Part shown: one piece after another, positions 1 through 7,115 of the stretch
Layout: every line of letters begins with the position of its first letter
Numbering within the stretch: position 1 is the first letter of the stretch
Notes under the pieces: model-generated
Databases searched by the model: none
Told to the model about the DNA's origin: nothing
What the model saw: the letters and a program-made list of their open reading frames with translations, nothing else
Program-made: the position numbers and the translations under genes
Assembly (NCBI GenBank): GCA_002314325.1
Contig: DCFC01000035.1
Location: 8,889 to 48,743, forward strand
From: Megamonas hypermegale
GTDB lineage: Bacteria > Bacillota > Negativicutes > Selenomonadales > Selenomonadaceae
Direction: 5' to 3'
Length of the DNA stretch: 39,855 nucleotides

Positions 1-10
1 TTTTCACTTT

Positions 11-50
11 AAAAAGAAAAAAAGCTCATGGAATTAAATCCATGAGCTTT
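11..50 (-). terminator. Intrinsic terminator of the zinc-ribbon protein gene
   Basis: A perfect 12-bp stem (21-32 with 39-50) with a 6-base loop is followed, on the minus strand, by a T-rich run with one interruption. It begins a few bases after the stop codon of the gene ending at 55. The form is typical of a Rho-independent terminator. Confidence 0.85.
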
Positions 51-54
51 AATT

Positions 55-846
55 TTAAAACTTATCTTTATCCTTCGGCGGAGTTATATCAATAATTCTG
101 CGGGACGATGGTTCCTGATACTGTGCATCCTGTTCATTATGATACTGATTGTATTCACTGTAGTTATTCTGCTGAAAATTATCATTTCCGTTCATACGGC
201 TGCCGCATTCCGGGCAGAATTTCGGCGGATTGTTTCTATCCGGGCTTACCCAGCCGCAGTTTGCGCAGCGGATATTGTTTTCCGCGTACTGGCTGGAAGC
301 ATACGCATTGCCTTCATTCTTCTTGCCGAAGAACTTACGGAACACAGCCATGATTATCATGACTACGATACCGACGAGAACCACATTAGCGATTAAACCA
401 AGTACATCACCCATGAAACCGCCCATGCCGAACATGCTGCTGAGCATACTGCCGAGCATCATACCGCCGGCAAATAAGCCGATGTTTCTGAGCGCACTGC
501 CCCAACGGCTGCCGGACTGCTGCTGCGTCGCCTGATTTGCCGCATTCGTTCTATTAGTCGTTGCCGCATTGTTTGTTGCAGCATTATTAGTTGTATTCGT
601 ATTTGCCGTATTGGAATTAGTCGTCGCATTGCTTCTGTTCGTATCTGCCGCATTCGTTTTCGGCGCTTCGCTGCTTGGCGCTGCCGATTTGGACTGCGTG
701 GACGGAGCCAGCGACTTACTCGTCGTCGGTGCTTTCATTCCGCCACCGCCGACTTTGGCTTTCGCCATGCCGATACCGCTGAAAGCAAAAACACACACCA
801 TTACAATAGCTAAGATTTTCTTGAAATTCAATTTGTACACTCTCAC
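55..846 (-). CDS. Exported/membrane protein with low-complexity linker and C-terminal zinc ribbon
   Basis: A 263-residue protein of unknown function. Visible in order: a signal-peptide-like hydrophobic segment (about 8-29), a glycine patch, a long linker of Asn, Thr, Ala and Ser (about 40-112), a glycine/methionine-rich hydrophobic stretch with one or two membrane segments (about 122-170), a basic stretch, and a zinc ribbon with Cys194, Cys197, Cys211 and Cys214. The tail is polar, rich in Gln, Asn and Tyr. The start is a GTG at 844-846; a second in-frame GTG at codon 3 is possible because the ribosome site is weak. It is monocistronic, with its own promoter and terminator. A zinc ribbon after a membrane anchor suggests a cytosolic protein- or nucleic-acid-binding end, but that is inference. 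Codon drift in the Asn/Thr linker indicates little constraint there. Confidence 0.75.
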   Translation of the reverse strand: MRVYKLNFKKILAIVMVCVFAFSGIGMAKAKVGGGGMKAPTTSKSLAPSTQSKSAAPSSEAPKTNAADTNRSNATTNSNTANTNTTNNAATNNAATTNRTNAANQATQQQSGSRWGSALRNIGLFAGGMMLGSMLSSMFGMGGFMGDVLGLIANVVLVGIVVMIIMAVFRKFFGKKNEGNAYASSQYAENNIRCANCGWVSPDRNNPPKFCPECGSRMNGNDNFQQNNYSEYNQYHNEQDAQYQEPSSRRIIDITPPKDKDKF

Positions 847-888
847 TTCTAAAAAATTTAATAGTTTTTAATTATCCAAACAATAGTT

Positions 889-917
889 ATTCTAACATAT
901 ATACACTAAATAATCAA
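889..917 (-). promoter_or_regulatory. Sigma-A type promoter for the zinc-ribbon protein
   Basis: On the minus strand, TTGATT (912-917) is 17 bases from TAGAAT (889-894). A TG one base upstream of the -10 makes it an extended -10 promoter. The predicted start is near 882, about 36 bases before the GTG start codon. Confidence 0.6.
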
Positions 918-932
918 TTAACCACTTAACAA

Positions 933-959
933 TACAAAAAAAGACTGCATTTGCAGTCT
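933..959 (-). terminator. Terminator of the dnaX-ybaB-recR-bofA operon
   Basis: An 8-bp perfect stem (942-949 with 952-959) with a two-base apex is followed by seven T residues on the minus strand. The bofA stop codon (958-960) lies inside the first stem arm, so translation ends in the terminator itself. Confidence 0.85.
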
Positions 960-1209
960 ATAATAAAGCCCATATCGTCAGCAGGAGCACACCCGGTATA
1001 CCGAACACGCCAGCGATGAGTGCCGTTATGAAGTTTATCGGAATGTAGACAATCCCCAAAAAGTTTATCACATACAATACGATAGCACCGATGACGCTGT
1101 TATAGATTGCTTTCCACAACAGCTGAAGCGGCAGGGAAAATATCTTCGTTATAACACACAAAATGAATAAACCTACAAAAAAAGCAACCACTAATGATGA
1201 TGATATCAT
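958..1209 (-). CDS. bofA: BofA-family small membrane protein
   Basis: An 83-residue, almost entirely hydrophobic protein with two or three membrane helices (about 5-24, 35-55, 58-80). It ends in the IAGVFGIPGVLLL segment typical of the BofA family. In Bacillus, BofA lies just downstream of recR and holds the SpoIVFB protease inactive during pro-sigma-K processing. The gene order here (dnaX, ybaB, recR, bofA) is the same, which supports the assignment. The start ATG has an AAAGG ribosome site about 10 bases upstream and lies about 30 bases after recR. BofA-family proteins also occur in bacteria not known to sporulate, so the sporulation role is not assured. Confidence 0.85.
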   Translation of the reverse strand: MISSSLVVAFFVGLFILCVITKIFSLPLQLLWKAIYNSVIGAIVLYVINFLGIVYIPINFITALIAGVFGIPGVLLLTIWALL

Positions 1210-1239
1210 TCAATCACAACCTTTACATTTGCAGCCTGA

Positions 1240-1836
1240 TTACATTTCACGGCGGTTTTCAATGGCTTTCGCCAGCGTTACCTCGTCGGCATATTCCAAA
1301 TCGCCGCCGACCGGCAGTCCGTGAGCAATGCGCGTTACTTTTATGCCCAACGGTTTTAACAGCTTGGCAACGTACATCGCCGTAGCTTCGCCCTCGATAT
1401 TGGGATTTGTCGCCATAATCACTTCTTTTACCTTATCGTCGTAAAGACGCGTTAAAAGCTCTTTTATCCTGATATCCTCCGGCCCTACGCCCTCTATCGG
1501 GGACAATGCGCCGTGCAGTACGTGATATACGCCTTTATAATCGCGCATTCTCTCCATCGCCACCACGTCTTTGGGCTGTTCCACGACGCAGATGACGGAA
1601 TGGTCTCGCGCCGGTGAAGCGCAGATAGCGCATGGGTCGGTATCGGTCAGATTGTAACAGATACTGCAATAGCCGATTTTTTCTTTAGCTTCAATAATAG
1701 CCTGCGCCAAGGCTTTTGCTTGGGCAGGCTCCATGTCTAAAATATGATATGCTAAGCGTACAGCCGTCTTGGAACCAATCCCCGGCAATGTCCGGAAATG
1801 TTCTATCAGCTTAGCCATAGGCTCAATATATCTCAT
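1240..1836 (-). CDS. recR: Recombination mediator RecR
   Basis: A 198-residue protein, the usual RecR length. RecR works with RecF and RecO to load RecA on gapped single-stranded DNA. Visible: the N-terminal helix-hairpin-helix region around LPGIGSKTA (17-25), a four-cysteine zinc finger (Cys57, Cys60, Cys69, Cys72), and a Toprim domain (about 80-175) with VVEQPKD and [12 protein letters not shown]. The C-terminal [12 protein letters not shown] segment is diagnostic. The start ATG shares one base with the ybaB stop codon, so the two are translationally coupled. No strong ribosome site of its own is visible. Confidence 0.97.
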   Translation of the reverse strand: MRYIEPMAKLIEHFRTLPGIGSKTAVRLAYHILDMEPAQAKALAQAIIEAKEKIGYCSICYNLTDTDPCAICASPARDHSVICVVEQPKDVVAMERMRDYKGVYHVLHGALSPIEGVGPEDIRIKELLTRLYDDKVKEVIMATNPNIEGEATAMYVAKLLKPLGIKVTRIAHGLPVGGDLEYADEVTLAKAIENRREM

Positions 1837-2159
1837 TAAAATAATCCCGGCGGTAATTTAAGGCCGCTTGTCAGTTTGTTCATTTCGCTAGCCATCATTT
1901 CATCAACTTTAACCATTGCCTGATTAACAGCGGACAAAATAAGGTCCTGAAGCATTTCCACATCATCCGGGTCAACTGCTGCTTTATCGATAACGAGAGA
2001 CTGCATCTGTTTTTCGCCGTTCATAACGACTTTAACGACACCGCCGCCCACACTCACTTCGACAGTTTTCTTTTTCAGTTCGTCCTGCATTTTTTTCATA
2101 TCAGCCTGCATTTTCTGAACTTTTTTCATCATGCCGGCCATATTTCCTTGATTAAACAT
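1836..2159 (-). CDS. ybaB: YbaB/EbfC nucleoid-associated protein
   Basis: A 107-residue DNA-binding protein of the YbaB/EbfC family, whose dimers resemble tweezers and bind nucleoid DNA. The N-terminal coiled coil ([22 protein letters not shown] region) is followed by the conserved [15 protein letters not shown] strand region and an acidic [19 protein letters not shown] helix. The start at 2159 is chosen because a strong GGAGG (2167-2171) sits 7 bases upstream and family members begin at this MFNQGNM-like position; the frame stays open for 21 further codons upstream, but these lack family features. The stop overlaps the recR start. The dnaX-ybaB-recR order is widely conserved. Confidence 0.95.
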   Translation of the reverse strand: MFNQGNMAGMMKKVQKMQADMKKMQDELKKKTVEVSVGGGVVKVVMNGEKQMQSLVIDKAAVDPDDVEMLQDLILSAVNQAMVKVDEMMASEMNKLTSGLKLPPGLF

Positions 2160-2234
2160 GCCTAATCCTCCATTAAAATATTTTTCTTCAATTAGAGTAT
2201 CAAAATATATGACAATCGTCAATTATTAATTGCC

Positions 2235-4118
2235 TTAATTGTTCATTTCATCTTCCGGTATTATCTTCCCGCCGAAAATCTCCATCGCCGTTTCCAGCGT
2301 ATGTTTATTCTCCGGCGTCAGTTCATCGTAATTTATATCTTCGCTTACGCTGTAATCATCATCTGTCGGCATCGGTATATCATCCTGATAATCACCTGCC
2401 GGTATAACCGGTTCATTTTCCGGCGGCGAAGGCGTTCTTTCTATGGCTACGGCAGATTTCACCGGTGTGGCAGGCCGCGGTTGCACTTGCATTGCCTGCG
2501 CATTATCCTGACAGGTGCAGACAAGACGCATTTTCTGCGCCGTCACATCGTACAATACCGCTTCGATAAGCTGTCTGTAGTCATCCTGCTCCGTGCGCGC
2601 CTGCAAAAACGTGCTGTCAAAATGAACGAAAAACTGATTATTTACCAGCTGATACGGAACGGCCCATTTTATACAGGCGACAACGCTCGTCTTGCCGCGC
2701 GCGCTGAGTCCTGCCAGTACATTCTGCCAGATTGCCGCAATATCCGCATTCGACAGTGACGCAGCCGGCTGAGGCTTCACCTCTTCTGCAACAGTATTTT
2801 GTCTGTTGACAGCCGTTACGGCGACGGCAGGTACAGCAACAGGCGCTTTTATCTGTTCCTGTTTTTCATTGAGCGCGGCGACCTGCGTGCTGAGTGCTTT
2901 TACAATCCTGTCAAGACGCGCTATCTGCTGTTCCAGTGCCGTAATTTTACTGCTCGGCACTGCATTCGGCACAGGCGGCGCAAAAGCATCCGGCACCGTT
3001 TTTGTATTTGCACTGTCGCCCGTTTCTTTTATTTCATCCTGCCAGCATAATTTTAAAAATAAAACTTCCGTTGTTATCCGCGGCTGCACTGCCCATTTTA
3101 TTTCACTTACGGCTTCATGCACCTTCTGTATCGTATTAACTATCTGCTCATGCGTAAGCATACCGGACTGCCTTTGCAATACAGCCTCATCTTCCAGATA
3201 CATATCGAGATTGAGCATCTTACCCGTCGCTTTATAGATAAGCAGCGAACGCAAATGCAGCATGAATTCGTTCAGCAGCTGTTTTATCTCCTTACCCTGA
3301 GCGATGACTTCGCTGAGTGCGCCGAGTATACTCGCACTGTCTTTATTTATCAGCAAATCCGTTATCTGCCAAATCCAGTTATGACCGACAAGCCCCAAAA
3401 CTTTTTTTACTTCCGCCAGCGTCAGTACATCTTTCGTAAATGCTAAACACTGGTCGAGCAGACTCAGAGCGTCGCGCATTCCGCCGTCCGCCTGCACGGC
3501 GATTATCTCCAGCGCTTCCTTTTCCGCTTTGATATCCATTTTACCTGTAATATACAGCAGGCGGTTTAAAATATCTTCCTTCGTTATACGCTTGAAATCG
3601 TACCGCTGACAGCGCGACTGGATTGTTACCGGCACTTTGTGAACTTCCGTCGTCGCCAGAATGAATACGACATGCGCCGGCGGTTCTTCCAAAGTCTTGA
3701 GCAGAGCATTGAAAGCCTCCGTCGTCAGCATATGCACTTCGTCTATGATATAAACCTTATATCGGCCGTCGACCGGAGCAAATTTTACCGTTTCCCGCAA
3801 ATCACGGATTTCATCAATGCCGCGGTTGGACGCAGCATCTATTTCAAAAACATCCATAAAGGAGCCGTCATTGATTTTCCGGCAGCATACGCACTGATTA
3901 CACGGCGACGGAGTAGGACCGTGTTCGCAGTTGAGCGCTTTCGCTAAAATCTTCGCCGTACTCGTCTTGCCCGTGCCGCGCGGTCCCGCAAACAGATAGG
4001 CATGCGCCACTTTGCCGTTTACGATGGCATTGGACAATGTCTTACTGATATGTTCCTGCCCGATGAGGTCAGAAAAATCCCGTGGCCGCCATTTGCGGTA
4101 AAGTGCCATATACGCCAT
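2235..4118 (-). CDS. dnaX: DNA polymerase III subunit gamma/tau
   Basis: A 627-residue clamp-loader ATPase, of tau length. The AAA+ module carries Walker A GPRGTGKT (45-52), a zinc module (Cys64, Cys73, Cys76, Cys79), Walker B IIDEVHML (about 124-131) and the arginine-finger SRC motif (about 167-169). Domain III follows, then a Pro/Ala-rich linker from about 370 and a C-terminal polymerase-binding region (about 450-560). The start MAYMALYRKWRP matches family N-termini and has GGAGA about 11 bases upstream. It is the first protein gene of the operon, just downstream of the SRP RNA. The only A-run resembling a slippery site is too early to produce a gamma form. Confidence 0.97.
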   Translation of the reverse strand: MAYMALYRKWRPRDFSDLIGQEHISKTLSNAIVNGKVAHAYLFAGPRGTGKTSTAKILAKALNCEHGPTPSPCNQCVCCRKINDGSFMDVFEIDAASNRGIDEIRDLRETVKFAPVDGRYKVYIIDEVHMLTTEAFNALLKTLEEPPAHVVFILATTEVHKVPVTIQSRCQRYDFKRITKEDILNRLLYITGKMDIKAEKEALEIIAVQADGGMRDALSLLDQCLAFTKDVLTLAEVKKVLGLVGHNWIWQITDLLINKDSASILGALSEVIAQGKEIKQLLNEFMLHLRSLLIYKATGKMLNLDMYLEDEAVLQRQSGMLTHEQIVNTIQKVHEAVSEIKWAVQPRITTEVLFLKLCWQDEIKETGDSANTKTVPDAFAPPVPNAVPSSKITALEQQIARLDRIVKALSTQVAALNEKQEQIKAPVAVPAVAVTAVNRQNTVAEEVKPQPAASLSNADIAAIWQNVLAGLSARGKTSVVACIKWAVPYQLVNNQFFVHFDSTFLQARTEQDDYRQLIEAVLYDVTAQKMRLVCTCQDNAQAMQVQPRPATPVKSAVAIERTPSPPENEPVIPAGDYQDDIPMPTDDDYSVSEDINYDELTPENKHTLETAMEIFGGKIIPEDEMNN

Positions 4119-4145
4119 AAAAAATCCGTCTCCTTCCCGATTATC

Positions 4146-4173
4146 AGCTGTTTTTGCATATAAAAAAACAGCT
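4146..4173 (-). promoter_or_regulatory. Alternative hairpin overlapping the SRP RNA terminator
   Basis: Two 10-bp arms, AGCTGTTTTT (4146-4155) and its exact complement (4164-4173), form a hairpin. The 4164-4173 arm is also used by the 3' side and T-tract of the SRP RNA terminator. The two structures exclude each other, so this could influence read-through into dnaX, for which no separate promoter is visible. The structure is seen; the regulatory role is inferred. Confidence 0.4.
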
Positions 4174-4320
4174 TCTCAGGTAAGAAGACGGTACTTAGGC
4201 ACCCTCACGGCACATGAAGATTATCACTTACCGTTGCTCCCTTCCGGACCTGGCGGGGTTCATGAGTCTCCATTGCGCGAGACCCAAATACCGCCGTCTT
4301 ACTTGAGAAACTGTTTGTTA
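4162..4320 (-). ncRNA. ffs: Signal recognition particle RNA (4.5S-like) with built-in terminator
   Basis: The minus strand carries the SRP RNA domain IV signature GGTCCGGAAGGGAGCAACGG (complement of 4231-4250), the Ffh-binding site. The arms fold into one long hairpin, with the terminal stem made by 4169-4191 and 4294-4313. On the 3' side a run of seven T follows at once, so the closing stem also acts as a terminator. At roughly 150 bases it lacks room for an Alu domain and is of the short bacterial type. Its position immediately before dnaX is common in Firmicutes. Confidence 0.95.
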
Positions 4321-4332
4321 TTGTCAGATGAT

Positions 4333-4361
4333 ATTTTAGCACAATATTATGTTTCTGACAA
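4333..4361 (-). promoter_or_regulatory. SRP RNA promoter
   Basis: On the minus strand TTGTCA (4356-4361) and TAAAAT (4333-4338) are separated by exactly 17 bases. The predicted start near 4326 lies just upstream of the SRP RNA 5' stem. Confidence 0.75.
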
Positions 4362-4395
4362 GCATAGCCGTTTAAAATATTTACGGCAATTTTAC

Positions 4396-4424
4396 TTTAC
4401 CTTAAATTTCAAATGGTTTATACT
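4396..4424 (+). promoter_or_regulatory. mgsA promoter
   Basis: TTTACC (4396-4401), a 17-base spacer and TATACT (4419-4424). The predicted start near 4431 gives a leader of about 110 bases that contains the 12-bp inverted repeat at 4484-4519. Confidence 0.6.
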
Positions 4425-4483
4425 AAAAATATCGTTTAAACTTCAATTCTTCAATTTTTCAACGGGTACAAAGAAACACTGCC

Positions 4484-4519
4484 TTATTCCTTTTCTTTGT
4501 AGCCAATGAAAAGGAATAA
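4484..4519 (+). promoter_or_regulatory. Perfect 12-bp inverted repeat in the mgsA leader
   Basis: The arms TTATTCCTTTTC (4484-4495) and GAAAAGGAATAA (4508-4519) are exact complements around a 12-base loop. No T-run follows on either strand, so it is not a terminator. It ends about 24 bases before the mgsA start, leaving the AGGTG ribosome site outside the stem. It could be a dyad operator or a leader hairpin. Confidence 0.45.
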
Positions 4520-4542
4520 ATTATTTAAGTAGGTGTTTATTT

Positions 4543-4917
4543 ATGAAAACAATCGCATTAATCGCTCATGACCAGAAAAAAGAGGAAATGCTCGAATTTG
4601 TCGGCAATCATCTCGACACGCTGAAAAAGTTCCATCTTGTGGCAACGCGCACAACCGGTACGTTAATCAACGAAAAATACCATCTCAACGTAGAAACAAT
4701 GATGTCCGGTCCGCTCGGCGGCGACCAGCAAATCGGCGCTATGGTGGCAACGGAAAAAGTCGACTACGTAATCTTCATGCGCGACCCGCTGAACGCTCAG
4801 CCGCACGAACCGGATATCAACGCATTGCTTCGCATCTGCGACGTGCATAACATTCCGCTGGCTACAAACAGAAAAAGCGCGCATATCCTCATCAAATACG
4901 CCGCTGAAAAAATGTAA
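4543..4917 (+). CDS. mgsA: Methylglyoxal synthase
   Basis: A 124-residue enzyme that converts dihydroxyacetone phosphate to methylglyoxal and phosphate, a bypass of lower glycolysis under phosphate limitation. Motifs: N-terminal IALIAHD (4-10), the TGTL phosphate-binding loop, [11 protein letters not shown] with the catalytic aspartate (about 55-65), and [12 protein letters not shown] with the active-site histidine and aspartate (about 80-91), then NIPLATN. Length is slightly short of the E. coli enzyme but normal for Firmicutes. AGGTG lies about 8 bases before the ATG. It is monocistronic, and repeat copy 1 starts right after the stop codon. Confidence 0.96.
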   Translation: MKTIALIAHDQKKEEMLEFVGNHLDTLKKFHLVATRTTGTLINEKYHLNVETMMSGPLGGDQQIGAMVATEKVDYVIFMRDPLNAQPHEPDINALLRICDVHNIPLATNRKSAHILIKYAAEKM

Positions 4918-5046
4918 ATGCCATTATTCTGGTAAAACATCAAATTTACAGCCAGCAGTATAATACTTTATATCCGTTTGATGCTGTCACTTAACCTCGC
5001 TCAGTATAAAGTATTATACTGCTTCAGAAAACAACACAGCGCAATA
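4918..5046 (+). repeat. Nested-palindrome element, copy 1 (orientation A)
   Basis: The inner arms 4955-4972 and 5005-5022 are perfect 18-bp complements. This copy reads AATACTTTAT where most others read AATAGTTTAT, with the matching change in the opposite arm. The loop holds TTTGATG, complementary to CATCAAA in the left flank; other copies have TCGATG and CATCGA, so this pair also co-varies. The outer arms are degenerate. It starts directly after mgsA and lies before the rpsT terminator, so it is probably in the mgsA 3' UTR. Confidence 0.85.
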
Positions 5047-5074
5047 AATAACCGCAATCAAACAAAACCGTATA

Positions 5075-5116
5075 TAAAAACGAAAAAGGACTGCTTTCTA
5101 CTAGAAATCAGTCCTT
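5075..5116 (-). terminator. rpsT terminator
   Basis: The stem AAGGACTG (5086-5093) pairs with 5109-5116 and is extended inside by TTTC/GAAA. On the minus strand it is followed by a T-rich tract. It lies 15 bases after the rpsT stop. The plus-strand side has only a broken T-run, so it may end mgsA transcripts weakly. Confidence 0.8.
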
Positions 5117-5131
5117 ACTTTGTTTTGCAAA

Positions 5132-5398
5132 TTATTTGCTTAAGCTGTTTACTCGGCGAGCTAAACGAGATTTACGGCGAGCTGCGCAGTTTTTATGGAA
5201 TAATCTATTAGCAGCAGCCTGGTCTATTTTTTTGCAAGCGATTACAAGTAATGCTTTTGCTTCTTCTGCATTGCCAGCAGCAACAGCATCTAAAACTTTG
5301 CGGGAAGCAGTTTTGATAGCAGATTTAGCAGAAACGTTTTTTGCACGACGCTGAGCATCTGTTTTTACGCTGAGGATAGAAGATTTAATGTTTGGCAA
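5132..5398 (-). CDS. rpsT: 30S ribosomal protein S20
   Basis: An 88-residue, strongly basic protein that binds 16S rRNA near the 5' domain. It begins PNIKSSILSVKTDAQRR and ends ARRVNSLSK, with the conserved KSAIKTASRKVLDAV helix in the middle. The start is a TTG at 5396-5398, with AAAGGG (5407-5412) 8 bases upstream. The frame is open further upstream, but those codons do not look like S20. Escherichia coli rpsT also starts with UUG, where the weak start takes part in autogenous control; a similar effect here is inference. Confidence 0.95.
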   Translation of the reverse strand: MPNIKSSILSVKTDAQRRAKNVSAKSAIKTASRKVLDAVAAGNAEEAKALLVIACKKIDQAAANRLFHKNCAARRKSRLARRVNSLSK

Positions 5399-5579
5399 GA
5401 AATTCACCCTTTCATCATTATAATTGTACCAAAATAGTTTATCATGTAATAATGCAAATTGCAAGACAATCCGCCTTAAATACTGTATATTTCAGTCGGA
5501 AGCGATATATATTTTATCACAAACCGTACCCAAAAATCTAGTCTTTGGCTCAAAACAATTAAAAATATTTTATTTTTCC

Positions 5580-5610
5580 TTGACTTTAATCGCACTACAA
5601 CCGTTATAAT
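5580..5610 (+). promoter_or_regulatory. Promoter of the SGNH hydrolase gene
   Basis: TTGACT (5580-5585) and TATAAT (5605-5610) with a 19-base spacer, slightly longer than ideal. The predicted start is about 35 bases before the ATG. Confidence 0.5.
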
Positions 5611-5651
5611 TTACCTATCATCCAAAAATATCGTGAAAAGGTGTCTTGCCC

Positions 5652-7010
5652 ATGAAAAAATTTATCTATCTCATTATCTTAATCTCCATCACATTCTGCT
5701 TTCAATTATATAATACGGATAAACCGAGCGGCGCGCCGTCCTTTGATAAAGCATTGCCCGACAATACCGCCATTGTGCCTTCAAACTCAATTCTGAAGGC
5801 ACAATCTCACTTTCCTAAAGAAAATCCGGCCGACTGCGCACCGCTATTGGAATGGACAAAAGATTTGAACGCCGTCTACTATGAATTTGAACTGTTTGAT
5901 ACTGTGCCGGAAAATCTTTCCAATGACGAACTTTCACCGACTCACCTTTACTACACCACTTCCGTCTATACGAATGCGCTCCAGCTCGATTTGTCCGTCG
6001 TCGCGCCTAAAGCCTTGTCGCATAAGCCGCTGTACTGGCGCGTGCGTTCCATGGATATCGACGGCAATCCCATCTCTTCTTTTTCCCAGCTGGAAATCCT
6101 ATACGCTGCAGACAGACTGGCAACAATGAACGCGCCGCTGCCGCATGTAATCTATAATCAGGAAAACGGCACGACGCTGCTTTATCCCGTATACGCCTTC
6201 ATTCCCAATGCTCACGCCACACAATTTGAAATAGAAGTTACCGACAGGGAGCCGGAAAATCCGAACGGTACCGCGCCTTCCCGCTACCGCATTTTCTCCG
6301 CTGTAACCAATCTGTGCGACTACTACGACCCTCAGGCGCGTATCGGCAAATATTACTGGCGCGTGCGCGGTCTTGACGATAATGGCAATCCCGTCGGCGT
6401 CTACAGCGATGCGCAGGTTTTGGAAAACAATCCGCAGGATAACTGGAAAATCGGCATTTTCGGCGACAGCATAAGCCACGGCGGCGGTCATCTTTCCTTC
6501 GGCCCTGCCGACTGGGAATACAGCTACGCTTATTATCTCGATTTCCCTACTATTAATCTTTCCTGCAGCGGTGATACGAGCGCAACTATGGTAGAGCGGT
6601 TTGAACGCGACGTTCTGCCGTTTCAGCCGCAATATCTACTGATTATGGGCGGTACGAACAGCCTTCGCGCCGGTGTCCCTGCCGAAAGCGTCATCGCCGA
6701 CCTTGCAGCCATTCAGCAGAAATGCCGCCAGAATAATATCGTGCCGATTTTGCTGACTTTAGCTCCGATTAATCCTGACAATATCAACAAAGTTTTCCAT
6801 GAAGGCACAGCTCCCGTCTGGCAAGAAAACCTCAATGTCGTAAATGATTTTATCCGCACGCAGCCGCATATCGACACGGCAGCCGCACTGAACAGCCCGC
6901 CGATACTGCCGACGTACTACGGCATAGACGGACTGCACGGTGATATTCCGGCGAAGAAAATCTACGCGCAGGCGATTAACGATAATATCTCTCAATTTAT
7001 CGGTAAATAG
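5652..7010 (+). CDS. Exported SGNH/GDSL hydrolase with two Fn3-like N-terminal repeats
   Basis: A 452-residue protein with an N-terminal hydrophobic signal sequence (about 4-18). Two related beta-sandwich-like units follow, ending in PLYWRVRSMDIDGNPIS and KYYWRVRGLDDNGNPVG, which resemble fibronectin type III or Ig-like repeats. The C-terminal half is an SGNH hydrolase: block I IGIFGDSIS, block III LIMGGTNS and block V GIDGLHGD with the Asp-x-x-His pair. The likely activity is removal of ester groups, such as acetyl, from cell-surface or dietary glycans; the substrate is not known. The ATG at 5652 is chosen over a TTG six bases upstream because AAAGGTG is then well spaced. It stands alone with its own promoter. 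Confidence 0.85.
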   Translation: MKKFIYLIILISITFCFQLYNTDKPSGAPSFDKALPDNTAIVPSNSILKAQSHFPKENPADCAPLLEWTKDLNAVYYEFELFDTVPENLSNDELSPTHLYYTTSVYTNALQLDLSVVAPKALSHKPLYWRVRSMDIDGNPISSFSQLEILYAADRLATMNAPLPHVIYNQENGTTLLYPVYAFIPNAHATQFEIEVTDREPENPNGTAPSRYRIFSAVTNLCDYYDPQARIGKYYWRVRGLDDNGNPVGVYSDAQVLENNPQDNWKIGIFGDSISHGGGHLSFGPADWEYSYAYYLDFPTINLSCSGDTSATMVERFERDVLPFQPQYLLIMGGTNSLRAGVPAESVIADLAAIQQKCRQNNIVPILLTLAPINPDNINKVFHEGTAPVWQENLNVVNDFIRTQPHIDTAAALNSPPILPTYYGIDGLHGDIPAKKIYAQAINDNISQFIGK

Positions 7011-7023
7011 ACTTTATTATATA

Positions 7024-7052
7024 TTGTAATTATAATGTTGAGATTGTATAAT
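7024..7052 (+). promoter_or_regulatory. fprA promoter
   Basis: TTGTAA (7024-7029), a 17-base spacer and TATAAT (7047-7052), about 64 bases upstream of the fprA start codon. Confidence 0.6.
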
Positions 7053-7115
7053 AATTGATATATATCACTGCTCAATCTTTATTTGTCATAAATTTTATTT
7101 TAGGAGGAACGCACT

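Noticed and set aside
958..1209. bofA as proof of sporulation
   Set aside because: BofA-family proteins are kept in bacteria not known to sporulate, and no other sporulation gene is in the window.
2301..2759. Several long frames antisense to dnaX
   Set aside because: They are mirror frames of a well-supported gene, with basic, low-quality protein and no ribosome sites.
3398..3412. A-run in dnaX that resembles a slippery frameshift site for a gamma form
   Set aside because: The seven-A run codes Lys-Lys at about residue 238 of dnaX, long before the region where the gamma protein would end, and no stimulatory hairpin follows.
4978..5211. A 77-codon plus-strand frame between mgsA and rpsT
   Set aside because: It runs through repeat copy 1 and the rpsT terminator and lies antisense to rpsT.
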